Notes: generated by a model from the sequence alone, not told the origin. Positions 6,871 through 16,036 are shown, counted from the stretch's first letter. The stretch: 64,000 nucleotides of DNA from Vibrio splendidus (GCF_003345295.1 NZ_CP031055.1:620001-684000), one strand, 5' to 3'. A program made the numbers and translations.

Positions 6871-9116
6871 TGTCTACGACTCTTGATGTGAAAAAAGAAA
6901 AGAAAGCAGTCAAAAAAACGGATTCAACTCCAGTGGCTGCATCCAAAAGTGACAAGACAGTTACAAACGATGAAGCCGTAAAACAGGCGACCGCATTTTC
7001 TTTAACTATCGATGACCAAGATATTGCATGGCTTGCGATCGATGTGCCAAACGAAAAAATGAACACGCTACAAGCGGCGTTTGCCGAAGAAATGAAAGCC
7101 ATCTTCGAGCAGTTGAAGGAAAAGCAAAGCCGAGTTAAGGGCTTGATCGTTCATTCACTAAAGCCAGATAACTTCATTGCTGGTGCTGATGTTCGAATGC
7201 TGGATGCTTGTAAGACGGCTGATGAAGCGCAGTCTCTCGCTCGTCAAGGACAGGAGATGTTCCAAACACTCTCAGATCTTCCGTACCCAGTAGTCGCAGC
7301 GATTCACGGTCCATGTTTAGGTGGCGGCTTAGAGTTAGCTTTGGCATGTGATTACCGCGTATGTACCGACTCAGATAAGACTCGTCTTGGTTTGCCAGAA
7401 GTTCAATTAGGTTTGTTGCCTGGCTCTGGTGGTACACAGCGTTTACCTCGCCTTATCGGTTTGCTGCCTTCTCTTGACCTTATTCTTACGGGTAAACAAC
7501 TGCGTGCTAAGAAAGCGAAATCGCTCGGTGTAGTCGATGCTTGTGTGCCAGAAACTATCTTGCTTGAAGTCGCTAAGAGCTTTGTTGAAAAGAACTCAGG
7601 CGGAAAAAAAGGCAAGCGTCTTGCATCTAAAAGCCAAGCTTCGACCAAAGAGAAGCTTATTTCACGCACGGGTCTTGGTCGCAAGGTGATTTTTGAACAG
7701 GCTTCGAAGAAAACTAACCAGAAAACACGCGGCAATTACCCAGCAGCAGATGCGATTCTAGATGTAATTCGCTATGGCCTAGAGAATGGTTTTGATAAAG
7801 GCCTTCAGTATGAAGCGAAGCGCTTCTCTGAATTGGTGATGACCGCAGAATCTAAAGCTCTCCGCTCTATTTTCTTCGCCACCACTGAAATGAAAAAAGA
7901 ACACGGTGCAGACGCAGAACCTAAAGCCGCTAAGCGCGTTGGTGTATTGGGTGGCGGTCTAATGGGGGCGGGTATTAGCCATGTTAGCGTTGCTAAAGCT
8001 AAAGTACCGGTTCGTATTAAAGACGTATCCAATGAAGGTGTTCTGAACGCACTTAACTACAACTTTAAGTTGTTCGACAAGCAACGTAAACGTCGCATTT
8101 TGAGTAAAGCTGAACTTGAAAGTAAAATGCTGCAGCTTTCTGGTGGTATCGACTTTACGAGCTTTAATCACACCGATGTGGTGATTGAAGCGGTATTTGA
8201 AGACCTCGATCTTAAGCAATCGATGATTGCCGACATTGAGGCGAATGCGAAACCTGAGACTATTTTTGCGACCAACACTTCTTCATTGCCAATCCACAAG
8301 ATTGCAGAGAAGGCACAGCGACCAGAAAACGTTGTCGGTCTTCACTACTTTAGCCCAGCAGATAAAATGCCATTGGTTGAAGTTATTCCTCATGAAACAA
8401 CGTCAGAAGAGACGATTTCGACAGTTGTTGCATTAGCGAAGAAGCAAGGCAAAACGCCAATTGTTGTTAAAGACACGGCGGGTTTCTACGTGAACCGTAT
8501 TCTTGCTCCGTACATGAATGAAGCCGCGCACTTATTATTGGCAAATGAGCCGATTGAAAAGCTCGATAGCACGTTATTGGACTTCGGCTTCCCAGTTGGC
8601 CCTATCACCTTATTAGATGAGGTGGGTGTTGATATCGGCGCGAAGATTATTCCAATTTTAGTGAATGAGCTTGGCGATCGTTTCCAAGGCCCTGATGTGT
8701 TCGATATTCTTTTGAATGACAACCGTAAAGGCCGTAAGAGTGGCAAAGGTTTCTACACCTATAAGGGTAAGAAAAAGGAAGTCGATAAGTCAGTTTACAA
8801 GCTGCTTAAGCTGCAACCTGATCCTAAGTTGAGCGATAACGATATCGCGATGCGCTGTGTGTTACCTATGCTAAACGAAGCGGTTCGTTGTTTGGATGAC
8901 GGTATTATCCGCAGCCCACGTGATGGCGATATTGGTGCTATTTTCGGTATCGGTTTCCCTCCATTCTTAGGAGGTCCGTTCCGATACATGGATCAAATTG
9001 GTATTAAGTCATTGGTCGAAATGATGAACGACTTCGCTAAGAAGTACGGTGATCGTTTTGCGCCATGCGATGGCCTACTGACACGTGCTGGTTTGGATGA
9101 GTCTTTTTATAAGTAA
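6870..9116 (+). CDS. fadJ: Fatty acid oxidation complex alpha subunit FadJ (enoyl-CoA hydratase / 3-hydroxyacyl-CoA dehydrogenase)
   Basis: A 748-residue bifunctional enzyme of the beta-oxidation complex with FadI. The N-terminal crotonase domain (about residues 45-240) shows the oxyanion-hole segments IAGADVRML and GGGLELALACDY, plus GLPEVQLGLLPGSGGTQRLP. A linker leads to the dehydrogenase domain with the NAD-binding glycine motif GVLGGGLMGAG at about residue 355, HYFSPADKMPLVEVI and the C-terminal GFYVNRILAPYMNEA. The start is the ATG at 6870, overlapping the fadI stop by one base (TAATG) behind a GGAGG ribosome-binding site; an in-frame ATG at 6822 inside fadI is not used. The lysine- and threonine-rich N-terminal 45 residues are longer than in enterobacterial FadJ and probably disordered. 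Confidence 0.96.
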   Translation: MSTTLDVKKEKKAVKKTDSTPVAASKSDKTVTNDEAVKQATAFSLTIDDQDIAWLAIDVPNEKMNTLQAAFAEEMKAIFEQLKEKQSRVKGLIVHSLKPDNFIAGADVRMLDACKTADEAQSLARQGQEMFQTLSDLPYPVVAAIHGPCLGGGLELALACDYRVCTDSDKTRLGLPEVQLGLLPGSGGTQRLPRLIGLLPSLDLILTGKQLRAKKAKSLGVVDACVPETILLEVAKSFVEKNSGGKKGKRLASKSQASTKEKLISRTGLGRKVIFEQASKKTNQKTRGNYPAADAILDVIRYGLENGFDKGLQYEAKRFSELVMTAESKALRSIFFATTEMKKEHGADAEPKAAKRVGVLGGGLMGAGISHVSVAKAKVPVRIKDVSNEGVLNALNYNFKLFDKQRKRRILSKAELESKMLQLSGGIDFTSFNHTDVVIEAVFEDLDLKQSMIADIEANAKPETIFATNTSSLPIHKIAEKAQRPENVVGLHYFSPADKMPLVEVIPHETTSEETISTVVALAKKQGKTPIVVKDTAGFYVNRILAPYMNEAAHLLLANEPIEKLDSTLLDFGFPVGPITLLDEVGVDIGAKIIPILVNELGDRFQGPDVFDILLNDNRKGRKSGKGFYTYKGKKKEVDKSVYKLLKLQPDPKLSDNDIAMRCVLPMLNEAVRCLDDGIIRSPRDGDIGAIFGIGFPPFLGGPFRYMDQIGIKSLVEMMNDFAKKYGDRFAPCDGLLTRAGLDESFYK

Positions 9117-9155
9117 CTCTCTCTACAAGTAACGTTCTAGCACATTGATTATCAA

Positions 9156-9192
9156 GCCCGTATCAAGCAATTGATGCGGGTTTTTTTTATTT
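9156..9192 (+). terminator. Rho-independent terminator of fadIJ
   Basis: CCCGTATCAA / TTGATGCGGG imperfect stem with a short loop followed by eight T and further T-rich sequence. Confidence 0.85.
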
Positions 9193-9204
9193 TTTTGAGT
9201 GTGC

Positions 9205-9456
9205 GAAAGGAAGGAGATTCCCGACTCAGCCGTTCCTCCTTCTCGGGAGTGACGAGGAGAGGGATGTGTTCTGCCAGATATTATCGGTGTGTCGGGAGAT
9301 TCCCAACTCGGTCGTTCCTCCCTCTTAGGAATGACGAAAGAGAGGTTGAAAGTGAGCTATTAGTGTTAATAGTGGGATTGTGGCTAATGCATTGCAATCG
9401 AAACTACCGTCATCTCCTAAAGCGACGAAGGAGCGTAATAGGAGATCTGATTTTGT
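9205..9456. repeat. Intergenic palindromic repeat elements (two clear copies, one degenerate)
   Basis: Two related units, about 9213-9262 and 9296-9345, share GGAGATTCCC-AACTC-like starts, a CGTTCCTCC centre and a GG(A/G)(A/G)TGACGA end. Each can fold back on itself because GATTCC / GGGAGT- or GGAATGAC-type arms are partly complementary. A third degenerate copy (CGTCATCTCCTAAAGCGACG...) lies at about 9408-9455 in the opposite sense. They resemble the short dispersed extragenic repeats common in Splendidus-group vibrios. No convincing gene lies in this stretch (9117-9519). Confidence 0.6.
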
Positions 9457-9469
9457 GCTTCATCCAAGA

Positions 9470-9503
9470 AAAAAGGTTGATGCTTTCACATCAACCTTAT
9501 GAT
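9470..9503 (-). terminator. Rho-independent terminator of the M16 protease gene
   Basis: AGGTTGATG / CATCAACCT stem with a six-base loop; on the minus strand it is followed by a T run (AAAAAA on the plus strand). It lies about 20 bp after the stop of the minus-strand protease gene. Confidence 0.8.
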
Positions 9504-9519
9504 TTTCATTCCAGCTTTA

Positions 9520-12297
9520 TCAGCCAAGCTCACAGTCTTTAGGGCGTAACTGAAATTCATCAATTGAGCCAATCTCCACACCTGCCGACAACTTCTCTTC
9601 CTCATTATGAGCATTGCCGTGTGCATGCATAATCAGACGATTTGCCGTACGAGGTTTAAGCTGGCTGACAACAAAACGCATCATGTCTGAGCGTGTCAGA
9701 CCTTTGAGGTCTTCTAAGACACGCTCTCTCTGATTGAATTCCAAGTCCTTATTGCCTATCGCAACCCATAAGCGCTGAGCGCGACCGCGCAAGGTGGTAT
9801 CTGGCGTTGAAATCTGATTCCAGAGCCCGCGTTTACTGCTGTGCCATTGATAGTCGTTAAGCTCCAGCAGCACCATGTAAAAGGCATTGAGGAACTCATC
9901 TATCGAGGCTAACAAGTCTGCCGGGGCAGCATTCGGTGATTGCACGTACAACACAATACCCGGATGTCGGTTCAATGGCATATTGCCAGTGCCGACCATA
10001 TAGCCTAGCTGCTGCTTGGTACGAATCTCATGGAAGAAGGTAGCTGACATCAAATGGTTCGCCAATGAATACAGCGCAATATTTTTAGGTGAAATATCAG
10101 CACATTGGTAGTAAACCACGATGGCTGAATCATCTTGATTACATACGACTTCGCGTTGGAAGCTACCGTTTTCACCCAACATGATTAACGGGCGTAGTGA
10201 CTCTTCGTAAGCTTGGTCTTGAACACGTAATGCATCTTTTAGCGTTTCAGCCATCTTGTGTGCATCGGCTTTTTTCCAATCACCATACACAAACATTTCG
10301 ACATGCAGTTCTGCTAAAATCGCTTGAACAAAAGAAGAGAGTTCATCGACCTCAATCGTTTCCAATGCTTCAATTAAAACGGAATAAGGCGGGTTATTTG
10401 GCTGAAGTATTCCGGTCATCGCATTAAACAGTTGCGAAATAGGACGATCTTGCGACGCATTATTCCAGTTTCTGAGCAATTGGTGCTTAATAGTTTCAAA
10501 GCGTGTTGGACTAAAGTCGCGTGCTTGGAAGCGCTCAAGGATCATATTGAGCAGCTGTGGTTGCTTTTCGCTGAATCCCGAAAGCGTGAGTGTTACACCG
10601 CCCTGATGGGTATACATGTTGTAGCCCATACCCGCAATCTCAGCCTGATACGTATCTTTTTCAAGCGAGTCCAAGAACATCTCTACACACAAGCGTGTTT
10701 TAACGATGTTTCTCGGGGTGGCGACTGAGTGTGGGCTGTCGATAGCGATATACACCACACCTTTAGGTACTCGAAATTGATGGTCTTGGAGGTGCCATAA
10801 CTTAAAGCCATCCAGTTCTTCTAACAGTTGTGGGTGCTTAGCATCACCTTCGAGTTCAGCAGGGTCTAAGTCGTAGCAAATAAATGGGTTTTTACTTGGC
10901 AGCTCAAACATCCAGCCGGGGTTGATGCACGTAAAGCACTGGGTCTGCTCTGGGCTAAAAGGTGTGACGGAGTAGGGCGTAAAGTACCACTTCGCTTCTC
11001 TATCATACTCGAAGCCTTGAGCTACGATGGTGACCCGCATGTTGTCGACAGATAAGTAGGGAAGCAAAGATCGTTGTAATTCTTCGTCAAAGTGCGACAT
11101 CTTATAATCGCCATACACTACGTCTTGCTCTTGATAGTGCTGCATGTTAATAACAAGATGACTGACGACATCGAGCGGTCTGGAGGGCTCTTGAAAGCGG
11201 AAAGCGGACTCTAAAACGGCGCGCTTTTCAAGATAACGCCACTCTTCGATGCCTTGTTGTTCAATGAGTTTGATGTACTGAAATATTGCTTGAACGACGT
11301 TATCGGTTTTGGTTAAGCCTTCGATGGTCATTGAACAACTGATCGTGAAATCACGATAGTTACTGCCACTTGCGCCGCCACCTGCCGAGAGGGAAGTAAT
11401 CCAACCTTTCTCTTTCAGCTGCATCATCAAACTGCCTTCGCCTTCGTAACCGATAAGGTGTGCAAAGAATGATAATGGCTTAATCCCATAGTGCTCGTCC
11501 ATGCTTGGCATTGGGAAGGTTAAGATAAGTTTGCGCACTTCTTTTATCGGCTCTACGTGTACCTGTACGCCAGTGCTTAACTCGCCAATAATCGGTACTT
11601 TAACCTTTTTACCTTGTAGTTTGTGATTGGTAATCGAGCTAAAACGCTCCTCAACCCAACTTTGCATCTCATCTAATGATTGATTGCCAGACAGTGTCAG
11701 CGTCATTAGATCGGCTGAATATTGTTGCTGGTGGAAAGCCAAGATCTCTTGTCGAATCGTTTCACCGTTTCTGTCACCCAACGTCTCGATATTACCGACA
11801 GAAAACTTCGAGAATGGGTGATTGTGATTCACCAGTTCTTTGGTAACTTGGTACAAGCGTCGCGAGTCGTCGTTGAGTTTCATCTTGTATTCTGAATCAA
11901 CGGCTTGGCGTTCTTTGTCTAGTGCTTCTTCGTTAAAAAGTGGTGCTGTGAAAAATTGGCTGAAGCGATCGAGTGCGGTTTCAAAGGCATTCAATTCAAC
12001 ATCAAAAAAGAAGCAGGTGTGTTCGGTTCCGGTCCAAGCATTGTTGCTACCGCCATGTTGGCTGATAAAACTTTGGAATTCTCCGACCTTTGGATACTTT
12101 TCAGTTCCCAAAAATAGCATATGCTCTAAGTAGTGCGCTAAACCCTCTCGGTCGGTAGGGTCATCAAAGTGCCCGACATTAACGGCGAGTGCGGCTGCAG
12201 CTTTTTGAGCGTTCTGATCGTGAACTAACAGTACTCGCAATCCGTTATCCAAGGTTACGTAACGGTATTGATGTTCATCATTAGGGCTTAAATGCAC
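9520..12297 (-). CDS. M16A family zinc metallopeptidase (insulinase / pitrilysin type)
   Basis: A 925-residue insulinase-family protease. The inverted zinc motif HxxEH is H55-Y-L-E58-H59 in LAHYLEHMLFLGTEKYP, and the third ligand is expected in the AVDSEYKMKL segment near residue 135. The later domains include the inactive M16 C half and the FFHEIRTKQQLGYMV segment typical of insulysin-type enzymes. It is related to E. coli protease III (Ptr, 962 residues), but no signal peptide is visible here, so it is probably cytoplasmic and degrades peptides and small polypeptides. Translation appears to begin at GTG (12297) with GGAG eight bases upstream. It is monocistronic with its own terminator. A ptrA label would be by similarity only. 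Confidence 0.9.
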   Translation of the reverse strand: MHLSPNDEHQYRYVTLDNGLRVLLVHDQNAQKAAAALAVNVGHFDDPTDREGLAHYLEHMLFLGTEKYPKVGEFQSFISQHGGSNNAWTGTEHTCFFFDVELNAFETALDRFSQFFTAPLFNEEALDKERQAVDSEYKMKLNDDSRRLYQVTKELVNHNHPFSKFSVGNIETLGDRNGETIRQEILAFHQQQYSADLMTLTLSGNQSLDEMQSWVEERFSSITNHKLQGKKVKVPIIGELSTGVQVHVEPIKEVRKLILTFPMPSMDEHYGIKPLSFFAHLIGYEGEGSLMMQLKEKGWITSLSAGGGASGSNYRDFTISCSMTIEGLTKTDNVVQAIFQYIKLIEQQGIEEWRYLEKRAVLESAFRFQEPSRPLDVVSHLVINMQHYQEQDVVYGDYKMSHFDEELQRSLLPYLSVDNMRVTIVAQGFEYDREAKWYFTPYSVTPFSPEQTQCFTCINPGWMFELPSKNPFICYDLDPAELEGDAKHPQLLEELDGFKLWHLQDHQFRVPKGVVYIAIDSPHSVATPRNIVKTRLCVEMFLDSLEKDTYQAEIAGMGYNMYTHQGGVTLTLSGFSEKQPQLLNMILERFQARDFSPTRFETIKHQLLRNWNNASQDRPISQLFNAMTGILQPNNPPYSVLIEALETIEVDELSSFVQAILAELHVEMFVYGDWKKADAHKMAETLKDALRVQDQAYEESLRPLIMLGENGSFQREVVCNQDDSAIVVYYQCADISPKNIALYSLANHLMSATFFHEIRTKQQLGYMVGTGNMPLNRHPGIVLYVQSPNAAPADLLASIDEFLNAFYMVLLELNDYQWHSSKRGLWNQISTPDTTLRGRAQRLWVAIGNKDLEFNQRERVLEDLKGLTRSDMMRFVVSQLKPRTANRLIMHAHGNAHNEEEKLSAGVEIGSIDEFQLRPKDCELG

Positions 12298-12601
12298 AGA
12301 AGCATCTCCAGAGAAGGTGGTTTTTAAATTATGTACGCGATGATTTGAGGTGCAAACCTTGCGATCACATTTTGGGATATGAAGAGCTTTTTGGCGACTT
12401 CTAAATCATTTTTATCGATTTTTATCAGTGATTTATTTTCTTTTAATAAGATTGTTAAGAAAGTCGAACTCTTTAGCAAGTGACTTGATATAATTATTTA
12501 TATAGACTGCGGCTTCTCTAGTTTGAGAGCCAAACGCTAAGTAGCGTATCGCTGATATGGGATATATCGACTTTCGAAATGTTACGTAGACAGGACTGAA
12601 C
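12298..12601. other. Divergent intergenic region between the M16 protease and sixA
   Basis: About 300 bp, AT-rich, carrying the two divergent promoters. I see AGGA at 12591-12594 as the sixA ribosome-binding site, but no promoter hexamers or operator that I would call firmly. Confidence 0.5.
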
Positions 12602-13066
12602 ATGAAAATATTCATAATGCGCCACGGTGAAGCAGAACATTTTGCGGACTCGGATGCAGAACGAGCGTTAACCAAGCGCGGGAAAATGGCATCTCTTGCA
12701 GTGGCTCAAGCTGCAAATGAGCAGGGGATTAGTCAATTCGATAAAGTGCTTGTGAGCCCATATTTAAGGGCACAAGAAACGTGGTTAGAAATATCTCAGG
12801 CGTTTTCCGGAAAGAAAGTAGAAACCTGTGATGATATTACGCCTTATGGAATGTCTGACGACGTGTTTGATTTGACTTTAGCGATGGCTGAAGTAGAAAA
12901 ACTAGAGACCATTTTGTTTGTTTCTCATTTACCTCTAGTTGGCTACTTAACCGCTGAGTTCGCGACAGGCATGGCACCACCAATGTTTCCGACTTCTGGA
13001 TTAGCTTGTATCGAATTCGACCTTGAGACACAAAAGGGCGAGTTACTTTGGAATATTAATCCATAG
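12602..13066 (+). CDS. sixA: Phosphohistidine phosphatase SixA
   Basis: A 154-residue histidine-phosphatase (phosphoglycerate mutase superfamily) protein. The catalytic RHG triad is R7-H8-G9 in IFIMRHGEAE, and the second active-site histidine is in FVSHLPLVG. Length and sequence match SixA, which removes phosphate from phosphohistidine on proteins such as the ArcB HPt domain and NPr of the nitrogen PTS. It is a single gene with a terminator shared with the convergent smrB. Confidence 0.93.
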   Translation: MKIFIMRHGEAEHFADSDAERALTKRGKMASLAVAQAANEQGISQFDKVLVSPYLRAQETWLEISQAFSGKKVETCDDITPYGMSDDVFDLTLAMAEVEKLETILFVSHLPLVGYLTAEFATGMAPPMFPTSGLACIEFDLETQKGELLWNINP

Positions 13067-13124
13067 ACTAGACAAAGCTCGTTGGGCTCTTTTTTTACAA
13101 AAAAAGACAAAGTTGAAGACAAAT

Positions 13125-13161
13125 AAAAAGGGCACCTCAATGCAATTGAGATGCCCTTTGT
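13125..13161. terminator. Bidirectional terminator between sixA and smrB
   Basis: Stem AAAGGGCA-CTCAA / TTGAG-TGCCCTTT with one internal mismatch, A-rich sequence on the left (T run on the minus strand) and TTTG on the right. It separates convergent genes. Confidence 0.8.
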
Positions 13162-13235
13162 CATTTCTGAAACGCTGTTTGTACGAATCAATAACTGGCT
13201 AGTTAACTTTTGTTGAATAAACAGAAAACTAGAGG

Positions 13236-13766
13236 TTATTTATCGGGAATGGAAAGTAAAACCAGCAGCGCGCCGTTGCCGCCAAACTCTAATGGTGCTT
13301 GGTGAAAAGCCATCACGTCGGGGTGCTGCGCTAACCACAAAGGCACCTTCTGTTTAAGGATGTGTTTACCGATACCGTGCTGAACACAGGCACACGCCAC
13401 GCTCTCTTTCACGCAGTGCGCAATCATTGCACCTAACTCGCGTTTCGCTTCTTGTTGAGTCATACCGTGCATGTCAAGATACACATCAGGTACGTAGACA
13501 CCACGACGTAAGCGCTTCACCTCATACTTAGAGACATCATCACGCGCATAACGTGTTGGGCCTTCTTCGCTAAGATGCGGAATGAACTCATCCGAGAAAT
13601 AAAACTCGCTATCACTGGCTTGTCTTGCCGTGCGAGTAATTTCTTTTTGCTTGGCATTTCTTTTTGGCTGCTGGACTATGGTATCCTGTTGCAACTTTTT
13701 AACGCCCTTTACTGCATCGTTGAATAGGGCGAAATCGTCATCGAAGTCGGTGTCTTTTTTGCTCAT
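13236..13766 (-). CDS. smrB: Ribosome rescue endonuclease SmrB (Smr domain)
   Basis: A 176-residue protein with a basic, flexible N-terminal half and a C-terminal Smr domain. In that domain YLDMHGMTQQEAKREL carries the LDxHG motif and VQHGIGKHILKQKVPLWL the second conserved HGxG segment. SmrB is recruited to collided ribosomes and cuts mRNA between them. I choose the ATG at 13766 (MSKKDTDFDDD), which matches the usual N-terminus; an upstream in-frame start at 13826 would add 20 hydrophobic residues with no support. It is divergent from prmB with only 62 bp between, the same pairing seen in enterobacteria. Confidence 0.93.
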   Translation of the reverse strand: MSKKDTDFDDDFALFNDAVKGVKKLQQDTIVQQPKRNAKQKEITRTARQASDSEFYFSDEFIPHLSEEGPTRYARDDVSKYEVKRLRRGVYVPDVYLDMHGMTQQEAKRELGAMIAHCVKESVACACVQHGIGKHILKQKVPLWLAQHPDVMAFHQAPLEFGGNGALLVLLSIPDK

Positions 13767-13828
13767 CAGGTTATGAATTCTAATTAGAAACGTAATTAGC
13801 AGTATTGTAGCGCTTTTCGGAGACAATT

Positions 13829-14761
13829 TTGGATAAGATTTTTGTAGAAGAAGCGGTATCAGAACTACACACGCTTCAAGATGTGATTCGTTGGACTGTT
13901 AGTCGCTTTAACGCAGCGGGCCTTTTTTATGGTCACGGCACTGATAACGCGTGGGATGAGGCGGTACAACTTATTTTACCTACTCTTTATCTGCCGATTG
14001 ATGTTCCTTCGCATGTGATGAACTCTCGTCTAACGAGCAGCGAACGTCTGCGTATTGTTGAGCGCGTAATCAAGCGTATCAATGATCGTACACCAACGGC
14101 TTACCTAACCAACAAAGCTTGGTTCTGTGGTCTAGAGTTCTTCGTTGATGAACGTGTTCTTGTGCCTCGTTCGCCAATTGGTGAGCTGATCGAAGCTCAA
14201 TTCCAACCTTGGTTAACTGAAGAGCCAACGCGCATCATGGACCTTTGTACGGGTAGTGGCTGTATTGCTATTGCTTGTGCTCATGCATTCCCTGATGCTG
14301 AAGTAGACGCGATTGATATCTCTACTGACGCATTGCAAGTTGCTGAGCAGAACGTTCAAGATCACGGCATGGAGCAGCAAGTGTTCCCAATCCGTTCAGA
14401 TCTTTTCCGTGATTTACCAAAAGAGAAATACAACCTGATCGTATCGAACCCACCTTACGTGGACGAAGAAGATATGAACAGCCTACCGGAAGAGTTTACT
14501 CATGAGCCGGAACTTGGCCTAGCAGCGGGTACTGATGGCCTTAAACTGGTTCGCCGTATTCTTTCTAACGCACCAGATTACCTAACTGATGATGGTATCT
14601 TGATCTGTGAAGTGGGTAACTCAATGGTTCATATGATGGACCAATATCCAGAAATTCCATTTACTTGGATTGAGTTCTCGAATGGCGGTCATGGCGTATT
14701 CATGATCACTCGCGAGCAGTTAGTGGCTTGCGCAGATGAGTTCTCTATCTACAAAGACTAA
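13829..14761 (+). CDS. prmB: Ribosomal protein L3 N5-glutamine methyltransferase PrmB
   Basis: A 310-residue class I SAM-dependent methyltransferase. The SAM-binding motif is IMDLCTGSGCIAIACA, and the catalytic NPPY motif is in VSNPPYVDEEDM. The N-terminal helical domain (LQDVIRWTVSRFNAAGLFYG) distinguishes PrmB, which methylates Gln150 of ribosomal protein L3, from the release-factor methylase PrmC. Translation starts at a TTG codon (13829) with GGAG eight to ten bases upstream. It is divergent from smrB. Just after the stop there are three copies of a GACTAAGTTT repeat, the first overlapping the stop codon, which look like small slippage duplications. Confidence 0.95.
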   Translation: MDKIFVEEAVSELHTLQDVIRWTVSRFNAAGLFYGHGTDNAWDEAVQLILPTLYLPIDVPSHVMNSRLTSSERLRIVERVIKRINDRTPTAYLTNKAWFCGLEFFVDERVLVPRSPIGELIEAQFQPWLTEEPTRIMDLCTGSGCIAIACAHAFPDAEVDAIDISTDALQVAEQNVQDHGMEQQVFPIRSDLFRDLPKEKYNLIVSNPPYVDEEDMNSLPEEFTHEPELGLAAGTDGLKLVRRILSNAPDYLTDDGILICEVGNSMVHMMDQYPEIPFTWIEFSNGGHGVFMITREQLVACADEFSIYKD

Positions 14762-14868
14762 GTTTTGTATAGACTAAGTTTGCACAGACTAAGTTTTGTA
14801 TCGAAAAAGCTTCTTTGATTAGATTCGGGTTACCTTCGTTATTAAAGAAACCCTATCTGTATTAATTT

Positions 14869-14904
14869 AAACGCCATGCAGCAGTGCATGGCGTTTTTTA
14901 TTGC
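14869..14904 (+). terminator. Rho-independent terminator downstream of prmB
   Basis: Perfect stem AACGCCATGCA / TGCATGGCGTT with a four-base loop followed by a T run. Confidence 0.88.
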
Positions 14905-15030
14905 CTAAATTTTGGATATCGTAATTAGCGTTGAGGATTCGTTTCATATTATTTAGTTGCTTAATGTGAATAACTATCACATATTGGTGGTCAATGTTTA
15001 CTCGTTTTAGTGAGTTAAGGAGAATTCGCG

Positions 15031-15672
15031 ATGAGCTTTGATACATGGATTTATTATTTATTAGCGGTGCTGGTTTTGACAGCTTCGCCCGGGCCAAGCT
15101 CTTTATTATGCATGACCAAAGGTGTGCAATCTGGCTTTAAATTATCGATATTTACCGCGCTGGGTAGCTTAACTGCGATTACTGGAATTCTAACGTTATC
15201 GTTTACTGGGCTGGGTGTGATTATCGCTTCGTCTGAGGTGGTGTTTAATGTCATTAAATGGACCGGTGCTGCTTACCTTATTTATCTTGGTTGGAAGTCA
15301 CTACGTTCTAGCCAACAGGATTATGACAGCCTATCCAATCAACAAGCCGATTCTAAATCGGTTAAAGAAAGTGCTGCGCAGCATTACCTCAGTGGCTTTA
15401 TTGTTGGCGCGAGCAATCCCAAAGCTATCCTATTTTTTACCGCACTTTTTCCGCAATTTATTGACCCATCGATCGCTCTGGTTCCACAGTTCACCGTGTT
15501 TGCTTTGACCTTTATTGTAATGGAATTGTCTTGGTTATTGGTTTACGCCTATTTAGGGGCTAAATCGTCAAATTGGTTGTTCGCCAAAGGTCGCGCTAAG
15601 GTTTTTAATCGTGTCACTGGAGGCGTGTTCATTGGGGCTGGTGCACTGCTTTCGACGACTAGTCGAGCATAG
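15031..15672 (+). CDS. LysE/RhtB family amino acid exporter
   Basis: A 213-residue membrane protein with about six hydrophobic segments and the family N-terminal motif LTASPGPSSLLCMTKGVQSG, which aligns with the PGP(N/S) signature of the LysE/RhtB superfamily. The conserved GAAYLIYLGWKSLRS and GFIVGASNPKAILFFTALFPQF segments are also present. Members export amino acids such as lysine, homoserine, threonine or leucine; the substrate here cannot be told from sequence. The ATG at 15031 has a strong ribosome-binding site (AAGGAG). Single gene. Confidence 0.88.
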   Translation: MSFDTWIYYLLAVLVLTASPGPSSLLCMTKGVQSGFKLSIFTALGSLTAITGILTLSFTGLGVIIASSEVVFNVIKWTGAAYLIYLGWKSLRSSQQDYDSLSNQQADSKSVKESAAQHYLSGFIVGASNPKAILFFTALFPQFIDPSIALVPQFTVFALTFIVMELSWLLVYAYLGAKSSNWLFAKGRAKVFNRVTGGVFIGAGALLSTTSRA

Positions 15673-15746
15673 CTTTTGATTTATCAAATAGTTGAATAGT
15701 TACAGAATATTCTTGATGCTGTAATAAAAGGTTAATATTAATGTGC

Positions 15747-15776
15747 TTGCTGATATCGGTGTAAAGTCGATATATT
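15747..15776 (+). promoter_or_regulatory. Sigma-70 promoter upstream of the 33-codon micro-ORF
   Basis: TTGCTG (15747-15752), an 18-bp spacer and TATATT (15771-15776). The predicted start near 15783 gives a leader of about 27 nt to the micro-ORF start. Confidence 0.5.
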
Positions 15777-15809
15777 GGTGTTACACCATCACGTTCTCAG
15801 GAGAGACAT

Positions 15810-15911
15810 ATGCAGCATCAAGAAATGATTCAACACAGTAATTTTGGCGTAATCAGTCGTACTTGGATTTTCTCTACCCTTTCTCTTGTGGGTATTCTTG
15901 CTCTAATGTAG
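15810..15911 (+). CDS. Putative small membrane protein, 33 residues
   Basis: A short ORF with consistent expression signals: a promoter-like pair 34-63 bp upstream, AGGAG (15799-15803) with an ideal six-base gap to ATG, and a TAG stop at 15909. The product starts MQHQEMIQHSNFGVIS and ends in an uncharged hydrophobic stretch (TWIFSTLSLVGILALM) long enough for a single short membrane helix. I do not recognise a family. The position between lysE-like and selO genes gives no hint of function. Conservation in other vibrios would decide whether it is real. Confidence 0.5.
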   Translation: MQHQEMIQHSNFGVISRTWIFSTLSLVGILALM

Positions 15912-15998
15912 TCAGTTTTATGGCTCAATATTTTCAGTTTTTATTATGAATACACTTTTCAAAAAGTCTTCAAAGTCAGAACTCTTATTCTCGTAAAT

Positions 15999-16036
15999 GT
16001 GGCTTTTCTCATCAGGCTAGCCACTTAGCTTTTCCT
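15999..16036 (+). terminator. Possible weak terminator after the micro-ORF
   Basis: GTGGCT / AGCCAC stem with a 14-base loop followed by TTAGCTTTTCCTCTT. The T tract is interrupted, so it is only a candidate. The rest of 15912-16149 shows nothing I can identify beyond the selO promoter region. Confidence 0.35.

Noticed and set aside
9171..9542. 123-codon plus-strand ORF in the fadJ/M16 gap
   Set aside because: It begins inside the fadJ terminator T run, is made of the palindromic repeats and runs into the M16 gene on the other strand; no ribosome-binding site.
12433..12675. 80-codon minus-strand ORF across the sixA start
   Set aside because: It overlaps the well-supported sixA N-terminus and has no ribosome-binding site or domain.
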